32,039 nucleotides of DNA from Streptosporangium minutum (GTDB lineage: Bacteria > Actinomycetota > Actinomycetes > Streptosporangiales > Streptosporangiaceae): assembly GCF_002149035.1 (NCBI RefSeq), contig NZ_NGFP01000091.1, forward strand, positions 1 through 32,039. The letters are read 5' to 3'. Positions within the stretch are counted from its first letter, which is position 1. Every line of letters begins with the position of its first letter. The position numbers were made by a program, and so were the translations under genes. The notes under the pieces are model-generated. The model ran no database searches and had not been told where the DNA came from. It saw only the letters and a list, made by a program, of their open reading frames with translations. Of the stretch, positions 14,908 through 21,220 are shown in pieces.

Positions 14908-15987
14908 CTACTGGAGGCGGCGGACCGCCGCACTGATGCGTTCGTCACTCGCGGTCACGGCAATTCGGATATGTCCACTACCGGCTTCTCCGTAAAAATC
15001 GCCGGGTGCAACCAAAATCCCCTTATCGGCCAGTGCGCGCACCTGCTTCCAGCAGTCCGTGCCATTGGACGCCCACAGGTACAGGCCCGCGGTGGAGTGC
15101 TCGATCTCCCAGCCGGCCGCCTCCAGGGCGGGGCGGAGCACCGCCCGGCGGGCGGCGTAACGGGCGCGCTGCTCCTCGGCGTGCGCGTCGTCGTCCAGGG
15201 CCACGGCCATCGCCGCCTGGACCGGCGCCGGCATGAGCATGCCGGCGTGCTTGCGGACCTCCAGCAGTCGCCGGATCAGCGCGGGGTCGCCCGCGACGAA
15301 CCCGGCGCGGTAGCCCGCCAGGTTGGAGCGCTTGGACAGCGAGTGCACCGCGAGCAGGCCCTCGTGTGACCCGCCGCACACCTCCGGGTGCAGGATCGAG
15401 ACCGGCTGCTCCTCCCAGCCCAGCTCGATGTAGCACTCGTCGGAGGCCACGACCGCGCCGTGCTCGCGCGCCCACGAGACGACCTTGCGCAGGTGCTCGG
15501 CGGGCAGGACCTTGCCCGTCGGGTTGGACGGGGAGTTCACCCAGACCAGCGGCACCCGCTCGGGCCCGAGCGCCAGCAGCCCGTCGGTGGCGTACGGCTC
15601 GGCGCCCGCGAGGCGGGCTCCCACGTCGTAGGTGGGGTAGGCCAGCTCGGGGAAGATCACGCGCTGGCCGGAACCGATGCCGAGCAGCGTCGGCAGCCAG
15701 GCCACGAACTCCTTGGAGCCGATCAACGGCAGCACGTCCGCCTGGTCCAGGGTCACGCCGTGCCGGCGCCGCAGCCAGCCCGCGGCGGCGGAGCGGAGCC
15801 GCTCGGTGCCGTAGGTGAGCGGGTAGCCCGGACTGTCGGAGGCGTCCGCCAGCGCCTGCCGTACGACGGCCGGCACCGGGTCGACGGGCGTGCCGACCGA
15901 GAGGTCGACGATCCCGTCGGGGTGCGACTGCGCCAGCTCCTTAAGCGGCGTGAGCCGATCCCACGGGAAATCCGGCAGGCCGATCAC
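14908..15987 (-). CDS. dapC: Succinyldiaminopimelate transaminase (DapC-type, PLP-dependent)
   Basis: Aminotransferase converting N-succinyl-2-amino-6-ketopimelate to N-succinyl-DAP with glutamate. The 359-residue fold-type I PLP protein begins VIGLPDFPWDRLTPL. It contains DLSVGTPVDPVP, PLTYGTERLRSAAAGWL, the asparagine turn VNSPSNPTGK, DECYIELGW and the PLP lysine motif HSLSKRSNLAGYR. GTG at 15987 is chosen for GGGAG four bases upstream and because the family begins with this motif. It lies 116 bases after fdxA, as Rv1178 follows fdxC (Rv1177) in M. tuberculosis. Its association with dapD and dapE supports DapC over other class I aminotransferases. Confidence 0.9.
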   Translation of the reverse strand: MIGLPDFPWDRLTPLKELAQSHPDGIVDLSVGTPVDPVPAVVRQALADASDSPGYPLTYGTERLRSAAAGWLRRRHGVTLDQADVLPLIGSKEFVAWLPTLLGIGSGQRVIFPELAYPTYDVGARLAGAEPYATDGLLALGPERVPLVWVNSPSNPTGKVLPAEHLRKVVSWAREHGAVVASDECYIELGWEEQPVSILHPEVCGGSHEGLLAVHSLSKRSNLAGYRAGFVAGDPALIRRLLEVRKHAGMLMPAPVQAAMAVALDDDAHAEEQRARYAARRAVLRPALEAAGWEIEHSTAGLYLWASNGTDCWKQVRALADKGILVAPGDFYGEAGSGHIRIAVTASDERISAAVRRLQ

Positions 15988-16050
15988 AGCTCTCCCCACT
16001 AGGCATGTCCCCCACCGGGCCGGGAGGGAAAAGAGGTCTTCTCCGCGGAC

Positions 16051-16095
16051 GCCGCCGGGCGGGGACGGCGCGCTGCGCGCTCCCCGCCCGGCGGC
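16051..16095 (-). terminator. GC-rich hairpin between fdxA and dapC
   Basis: A perfect 14-bp inverted repeat, GCCGCCGGGCGGGG (16051-16064) and its complement (16082-16095), encloses 17 bases that include GCGCGCTGCGCGC. It begins 8 bases beyond the fdxA stop. It probably ends or attenuates the ferredoxin transcript before dapC. There is no U tract. Confidence 0.65.
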
Positions 16096-16103
16096 ACGGG
16101 CCG

Positions 16104-16430
16104 CTAGTGGCTCTCGGCCTGCGGGGGCAGGACCGCGACGACCGGGTGGTCCTTGTGGATCTTGCCGACCTTGGATGCGCCGCCGGGCGACCCGAGGTCT
16201 TCGAAGAAGTCCACGTTCGCCTTGTAGAAGTCCTTCCACTGGTCGGGAAGGTCGTCCTCGTAGAAGATCGCTTCAACGGGGCAGACGGGTTCGCACGCAC
16301 CGCAGTCCACGCACTCGTCAGGGTGGATGTAGAGCATGCGCTCGCCCTCGTAGATGCAATCGACGGGGCACTCCTCGATGCACGCCTTGTCCAGGACGTC
16401 CACGCAAGGCTGCGCGATGACGTAGGTCAC
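16104..16430 (-). CDS. fdxA: 7Fe ferredoxin ([3Fe-4S][4Fe-4S])
   Basis: A 108-residue soluble electron carrier. The cysteines are spaced as in Azotobacter-type 7Fe ferredoxins: C9, C17 and C50 suit the 3Fe-4S cluster; C21, C40, C43 and C46 the 4Fe-4S cluster; C25 is the usual free cysteine. The visible text is [20 protein letters not shown] and [15 protein letters not shown], followed by the acidic C-terminal extension of the family. GTG at 16430 is chosen because AAGGAG is six bases upstream and MTYVI is the family start; ATG 16463 would add a lysine-rich tail. The fdxA-dapC neighbourhood is conserved in actinobacteria. Redox partners are not evident locally. Confidence 0.95.
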   Translation of the reverse strand: MTYVIAQPCVDVLDKACIEECPVDCIYEGERMLYIHPDECVDCGACEPVCPVEAIFYEDDLPDQWKDFYKANVDFFEDLGSPGGASKVGKIHKDHPVVAVLPPQAESH

Positions 16431-16539
16431 CTCGGGCTCCTTCTTCTTTACGCACCTAGGCACGACTTCGACCGCGGGTTGCTACGCCCTAGTATTGCCG
16501 TGCCCGCCAAATGACTGAAACGGGAGGGGGCAAAAGACG

Positions 16540-16758
16540 GTGAACCCGGGCCTCGGCGCTCGCCTCAATATCACCATAACCCCTTCTGACGTGGGCAAAA
16601 GAGTAACCACACGACGACGGGTCCCAGAAGGGTTTCGCGACGCGGTGGGCGAGCTCGAATTCTGGCGGAACGGCGTGCTCGGCGTACGCAAACGCGACGG
16701 CACCCTGGTCGAGATCCCCCAGGAGACGCTCGCGGCGGCGAAGGTCGTCCCGGGCTGA
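16540..16758 (+). CDS. Small stand-alone SH3-like domain protein
   Basis: A 72-residue protein with a compact beta-barrel-like pattern: VGKRVTTRRRVPEG, DAVGELEFWRNGVLGVRKRD and VEIPQETLAAAKVVP. This block resembles the N-terminal domain placed before the GNAT domain in Rv0428c-type acetyltransferases, which also ends in AKxVP. Here the frame stops straight after it and no GNAT domain follows. It may therefore be a free-standing domain or a truncated gene. The GTG start at 16540 has GGGAGG about 11 bases upstream. It is divergent from fdxA. The function is unknown. Confidence 0.7.
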   Translation: MNPGLGARLNITITPSDVGKRVTTRRRVPEGFRDAVGELEFWRNGVLGVRKRDGTLVEIPQETLAAAKVVPG

Positions 16759-16849
16759 CCGCCCCGGTGCCCTCCAAAGGCATGCCGGGCGTAAGCCGTT
16801 CACCAAAAAAGGCCGCGCCTCCTCGATCCACCCGATCGTCGCATGGAGT

Positions 16850-17908
16850 ATGCGACGCGTGACCGTACGCATCAGTGCCGCCGCCGCCGTGATCCTCACC
16901 GCCACGATCGCCGGGTGCGGCGCCCCGGCTACTCCGAACAGACAACTCCCGCCGGTCAAGCCCCAGGCGGCCTCCTTGCAGGAGGGGTTCTCGACGATGG
17001 AGAACCTCGTCGAGACGGCCCGCAAGGAGGGCGCGCTCACCGTGGTCGGGCTGCCACGCGACTGGGTGAACTACGGCGAGATCATCGACGCCTTCTCCGA
17101 AGAGTACGGAATCAAGGTCGACCAGCTGGAGCCGGACGCGAGCAGCAAGCAGGAGATCGACTCCGCCGCCCGGCTCAAGCCCGACGTGTTCGACCTGAGC
17201 CTGGAGGTCGCGGTGGCCAACGCCGCCGCCTTCGCCCCGTACAAGGTGCAGAACTGGCAGGACATCCCCGACGACGTCAAGGACAACGCCGGGCGCTGGT
17301 ACGCCGGGTACGGGGGCTACATGTCCATCGGCTACGACCCCCGCAAGGTCGCGGCCCCCACCTCCTACGGCGACCTGCTCAAGCCCGGCTACAGCGTCGC
17401 GCTGCCCGGCGACCCGCGCCAGACCGCGGCGGCCTTCAACGCGGTGATGGCGGCCTCGCTCAGCCGCGGCGAGCCCCGGGCGAAGCGGGGCGTGGAGTTC
17501 TTCGAGCGCCTGAGGAAGGCGGGCAACTTCGCGGCGTCGGAGCGGACGGCCACGGCCGTCCTCGACTGGGACTACGACAACGCCGCGCGGTCGGGCTGGA
17601 AGGTCGCGATCCCGGGTGACGCGGTGCTCAGCTCGTACTACGTCCAGGCCGTCAGCAAGAACGCCCCGCACCCGGCCGCCGCCCGGCTGTGGCAGGAGTT
17701 CCTCTTCTCCGACCGGGGCCAGAACCTGTTCCTCAAGGGCTACGCCCGCCCGGCCCGGATGGAGGCCCTCCAGATGCGCGGCACGCTGGACAGAGAGCTC
17801 GCCGCCAAGCTTCCCGCCACGACCGCCACGCCGGTGATGCTGAACATCGCGGAGATCGACGCCGCCAAGGCATACCTCCACCGCGCGTGGAACGGAAAGA
17901 CCAGATAG
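16850..17908 (+). CDS. Solute-binding lipoprotein (ABC transporter, extracellular family 1-type)
   Basis: A 352-residue lipoprotein with a lipobox (TIAGC, Cys23) after a signal helix. It should sit on the outer face of the membrane and capture a solute. The mature part reads as a type II periplasmic-binding fold: ARKEGALTVVGLPRDWVNYG, FSEEYGIKVDQLEPDASSKQ, then GYMSIGYDPRK, SYGDLLKPGY and a C-terminal LWQEFLFSDRGQNLF. These suit iron(III)- or polyamine-type binders, but the ligand is not determined. No permease or ATPase gene is adjacent, so it must use components encoded elsewhere. ATG 16850 lies too close to GGAG; GTG 16859 is equally possible. Confidence 0.85.
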   Translation: MRRVTVRISAAAAVILTATIAGCGAPATPNRQLPPVKPQAASLQEGFSTMENLVETARKEGALTVVGLPRDWVNYGEIIDAFSEEYGIKVDQLEPDASSKQEIDSAARLKPDVFDLSLEVAVANAAAFAPYKVQNWQDIPDDVKDNAGRWYAGYGGYMSIGYDPRKVAAPTSYGDLLKPGYSVALPGDPRQTAAAFNAVMAASLSRGEPRAKRGVEFFERLRKAGNFAASERTATAVLDWDYDNAARSGWKVAIPGDAVLSSYYVQAVSKNAPHPAAARLWQEFLFSDRGQNLFLKGYARPARMEALQMRGTLDRELAAKLPATTATPVMLNIAEIDAAKAYLHRAWNGKTR

Positions 17909-17930
17909 GCCTGAGGCTGCTGGGACTGAC

Positions 17931-17942
17931 ATGTCGCGACAT
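17931..17942. promoter_or_regulatory. 12-bp perfect palindrome, possible operator
   Basis: ATGTCGCGACAT reads the same on both strands and lies in the 105-base gap before the methyltransferase gene. Its size and symmetry suit a dimeric regulator site. There is no second copy nearby and no assigned regulator, so the role is speculative. Confidence 0.3.
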
Positions 17943-18013
17943 CTCGGAGGCTCTAAAGTGTCTGGGGAGCACCGATAAGAGGCCGTGGCGTCTCAGAATG
18001 TGAGCTGATCGTC

Positions 18014-18790
18014 TTGCGATACGACGCCCCGAGCCCGACGAGGTGGAACGCTCGCTCCCATGACAGCGGCTTCGGATACGTTTCGGCACACGGCGCGCCC
18101 CTGGTCGAGCTGCTCGACCCCCAGCCAGGGGAGCGCGTCGTGGACCTCGGCTGCGGCACCGGGGTGCTGACCGCCGAGATCTCCTCCCGGGGGACCCGCG
18201 TCCTGGGGATCGACGGATCCCCGGCGATGATCGAGAAGGCCCTGGCGCAGTATCCGGGGCTGGACTTCATCGTCGGCGACGGCCGTGACTTCACGGTCGC
18301 CCAGCCGTACGACGCGGTCTTCTCCAACGCCGCCCTGCACTGGATGGGGCGCGAGCCGGACGCGGTGATATCCAGCGTGCGCGAGGCGCTGATCCCCGGC
18401 GGGCGGTTCGTGGCCGAGATGGGCGGCGCGGGCAACTGCGCCGCGCTGACGGCGGCGCTGTTCACCGCGTGGCGGGAGCACGGGCTGCGCGAGCCCGATC
18501 TCCCCTGGTACTTCCCGACTCCGGCCGAGTACGCCGCGCGGCTGGAGAAGGGCGGATTCGTCGTCCGCCTGCTGGAATACTTCGACCGGCCGACTCCGCT
18601 CGACGAATGCCCCAACGGAGCGGCGGACTGGGTGCGGATGTTCGCCGGATCGCTGCTCCAGGGAGTGCCCGCAGACCTGGTCGAATCGCTGCTGCGCCGG
18701 GTGAACGAGCTGGCCGCGCCCGCACTGCGCCGGGAGACCGGTTGGATGGCCGACTACGTGCGGCTCCGGTTCGCAGCCGTACGCCGCTGA
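18014..18790 (+). CDS. Class I SAM-dependent methyltransferase (trans-aconitate methyltransferase-like)
   Basis: A 258-residue small-molecule methyltransferase. SAM motif I is VVDLGCGTGVLTAEI (from residue 42), followed by GTRVLGIDGSPAMIEKA, DFIVGDGRDFTV, AVFSNAALHWM and ALIPGGRFVAEMGG, the usual order for Methyltransf_11/25 proteins. The WNARSHDSGFGYVSAHGAPL opening and the HWM motif resemble trans-aconitate methyltransferase relatives; the substrate is unknown. TTG 18014 is the first start and has only a weak ribosome site. It precedes the helicase cassette by 111 bases on the same strand and may or may not belong to it. Confidence 0.85.
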   Translation: MRYDAPSPTRWNARSHDSGFGYVSAHGAPLVELLDPQPGERVVDLGCGTGVLTAEISSRGTRVLGIDGSPAMIEKALAQYPGLDFIVGDGRDFTVAQPYDAVFSNAALHWMGREPDAVISSVREALIPGGRFVAEMGGAGNCAALTAALFTAWREHGLREPDLPWYFPTPAEYAARLEKGGFVVRLLEYFDRPTPLDECPNGAADWVRMFAGSLLQGVPADLVESLLRRVNELAAPALRRETGWMADYVRLRFAAVRR

Positions 18791-18818
18791 CAAGACCCGA
18801 TGCGCCAGGGCGATTTGC

Positions 18819-18832
18819 CAGACTATGGTCTG
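18819..18832. promoter_or_regulatory. Dyad upstream of the helicase cassette
   Basis: CAGAC-TATG-GTCTG is a 5-bp inverted repeat around a TATGGT that fits the TANNNT -10 consensus. It lies about 70 bases before the first cassette gene. It could be the cassette promoter with an overlapping operator. No good -35 was seen. Low certainty. Confidence 0.3.
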
Positions 18833-18901
18833 TTCCATGAGTCTCGTTCCCCGGCGACGTGGAGTGACTCGGGCGGCTTGAGGGGCTGGTGAAGGGAACG
18901 G

Positions 18902-21217
18902 ATGAACTTCTGTCTGAGTGACCTCGTGCCGCCGCTGCGCTGGAGCGACGCGGCCACGATCCCACTCCTGCGCGACCAGCCCGACCTCCCGGACGCCTGG
19001 TGGCGCAGCCTGCCGATGGCCCGGGTGCTCGCCGTGCTGGACCCGGACGAGCTGGCCGAGATCCTCGCCCGGATCGCCCTGGAGCACTGGCCGGCCGCCG
19101 CTCTGGGCGACGTGCTCCCCGCCCTGTACGTCCTGGATCCCGACGAGGCCGACGAACCCTGTACGGCCATCGCCCTCGACCGTACCGGCTCCTGGTCCGG
19201 CCTCCTCTCCCTCACCGGCCACGAGCTGCGCGACCAGCCCTTCATCCAGCCCTTCCCCGTGCTGAACGTCCTGTTCTCGGCGGTCTTCCACCGGTTGACC
19301 CACCCCGGTGCCGGCTCCGGCTCCGGCTTCCCCGCGATGGCGCCCGCCACGGCCGGCTCCAGGACCGGGACCGAGGAGGTGGCCGTGGACCGCGATCGCC
19401 CGGCCGCCAACGGGGCGGGAGCGCGCGAGGCGGCCTTCGGGCTCGCGGCCGCGGCCGCCGCCGTCGCGGCGCGTCCGGAGACGCCGGCGCAGGCCGCCGT
19501 GCCGGGGGCCGTCGTGAACGGGTCCGAGGCGCCGTTCCGGGCTGCGCCGGAGCGGCCGGACGCCGCTCCCGCCGCCGCCGAGGCTCTGTACGCGCGGCCG
19601 GACGCCGCTCCCGCCGAGGCCGGGGCACCGCCGGAGCTCCCGCGCGACGCCGGAGCCGGGCCCGCGGCGCCGGGGAGCGACGCGGACCGCCCCGGGCCCG
19701 CCGGGGCGGCCCCGGCCGGGTCCCGCCCGGAGACCGGCACCGGACCGGAACCGGGCCCGGGAACCGATCCCCGGGACGACCCGCAGGACGGCCCGGGAGA
19801 CGGCCCCGAGCACGCCTCCGCCGGCCCGGAGCCCCTGCCCGGCCCGGAGCCCCTGCCCGGCCCGGACCCCGGCCCGGACCCTGGTGCGGCGCCGGCCGCG
19901 TCCGTACCGGCCGCACGGGCCGCGCTGGAGGCCGAGGCGACGGACGGCGCGGAGGAGGCCGGGCGGCCCGCCGAGAGCGTTCACGCGCTGGTGGACGGCG
20001 CCTTCGCCAACCTGGAGGACAAGAGCTGGGCCATCGCGCAGAACAGGCTGTTCAGCGACGAACCGGCGACCGTGGAGGCGCTGGCCAAGCTCTTCGCGGT
20101 GCAGCCCGAGGTGATCCGCGAGCTGGAGGGCGACCTGCGCCTGCGGTTCAACGCATGGCTCGGCTCGGAGGAGGCCGCGCCGTACCGGGAGCATCTGGCC
20201 GAGGTCAAGCGGGTCCTCGGCAAGGCCGCGCCCAAGGCGCGCCTGATCACGGCCGCCGACTGGCACTCCCTCGAGCTCCACTCCCTCGACGTGCCCGCCT
20301 GGCAGTTCGTGCTGGCCAGCCTCCCCGAGTACCACCTGGTCGACGAGTGGCTGGTGGAGGGTGACATCGCCGAGCTGCGGCACCACACGCGTGACGTGAT
20401 CAGCGGCGCCAAGCCGCCGCTGACGATGACGAAGGCCCTCGCCCTGGTCACCTCCCTCGGCATCCACCCCGATGTCTCGAAGGAGTGGCTGGAGAACGTC
20501 CCCCAGCTCCGCATCCTGGGGGCCGGCCAGCGACCACCCCAGCGGGTGAACGGCTCGGCGGCCAAGGCCAAGGGGTCCGAGCGGACCAAGAGCGCCGACA
20601 GGGCCGAGAAGACCGAGAAGGCGGAGAAGGCGGAGCGCGCCGGGAAGACCGAGGGGCCGGCCGCCGGCGCCCGCGGCGGGGAGCCGGGCAAGAGCCCGTT
20701 CCGGCCGCTCAAGGACGTCTCGCTGACCCGGCGCTGCTTCCGGCAGCCGGACGGCCGGTGGTGGCTCAGGATCGACGTCACCCCCGAGCACATCCAGGGA
20801 GCCGAGTGCCCGCTGCCCAGCGGGTTCGCCGCCTACCTCGGCATGTCGCCCGGCGGCAGCCGTACGGTCAACAGCGCGGTGGGCGAGCTCACCCTGAGCT
20901 GGCAGGAGCGGCCCGTGGTGGAGTCGCTCAGGACGCTCCTCACGGACGTGGGCGCCAAGCAGGGGAGCTACCTGTTCCTGACGCTGTCCGACGAGGGGGT
21001 GCTGCGTGCCAGGCACCTGCCGGCCGCGGGCAAGGGGGTCGAGGCGACGGCGCAGGCGCTGCGGCTGGTCGGCTACACCGCGCCGGGCGGCACCCCGGAG
21101 CAGGCCGGCCGGGTCATCGCCACCCGGGTCGGCATGACGGGCCAGGTGAGCATGCCCGACCTCCTCAGCCGGCTGCGAGAGCGCGGGGACCGCGACCTGC
21201 TGTCCCTGCTGGCCTAG
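18902..21217 (+). CDS. Helicase-cassette protein A: paralogue with decayed sigma-4-like HTH and long disordered inserts
   Basis: A 771-residue protein of unknown function. Residues 1-130 (MNFCLSDLVPPLRW, LPDAWWRSL, LGDVLPALYVLD) match the N-terminus of the 615-residue protein encoded at 23328. Residues ~134-357 are Ala/Pro/Gly-rich and disordered. Residues ~358-420 correspond to the partner's sigma-70 region-4 segment, but the DNA-reading motif is changed to VQPEVIRELEGDL. A domain with HSLELHSLDVPAWQFVLASL follows, then a Lys/Glu/Ala linker (~554-586) where the partner has winged helices. Residues ~600-771 match the partner's C-terminal domain (TRRCFRQPDGRWWLRIDV, GFAAYLGMSPGG, LVGYTAP). ATG 18902 has GAAGGGA four bases upstream. 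The helicase starts three bases after the stop. A structural or adaptor role is plausible but unproven. Confidence 0.75.
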   Translation: MNFCLSDLVPPLRWSDAATIPLLRDQPDLPDAWWRSLPMARVLAVLDPDELAEILARIALEHWPAAALGDVLPALYVLDPDEADEPCTAIALDRTGSWSGLLSLTGHELRDQPFIQPFPVLNVLFSAVFHRLTHPGAGSGSGFPAMAPATAGSRTGTEEVAVDRDRPAANGAGAREAAFGLAAAAAAVAARPETPAQAAVPGAVVNGSEAPFRAAPERPDAAPAAAEALYARPDAAPAEAGAPPELPRDAGAGPAAPGSDADRPGPAGAAPAGSRPETGTGPEPGPGTDPRDDPQDGPGDGPEHASAGPEPLPGPEPLPGPDPGPDPGAAPAASVPAARAALEAEATDGAEEAGRPAESVHALVDGAFANLEDKSWAIAQNRLFSDEPATVEALAKLFAVQPEVIRELEGDLRLRFNAWLGSEEAAPYREHLAEVKRVLGKAAPKARLITAADWHSLELHSLDVPAWQFVLASLPEYHLVDEWLVEGDIAELRHHTRDVISGAKPPLTMTKALALVTSLGIHPDVSKEWLENVPQLRILGAGQRPPQRVNGSAAKAKGSERTKSADRAEKTEKAEKAERAGKTEGPAAGARGGEPGKSPFRPLKDVSLTRRCFRQPDGRWWLRIDVTPEHIQGAECPLPSGFAAYLGMSPGGSRTVNSAVGELTLSWQERPVVESLRTLLTDVGAKQGSYLFLTLSDEGVLRARHLPAAGKGVEATAQALRLVGYTAPGGTPEQAGRVIATRVGMTGQVSMPDLLSRLRERGDRDLLSLLA

Positions 21218-21220
21218 CCG

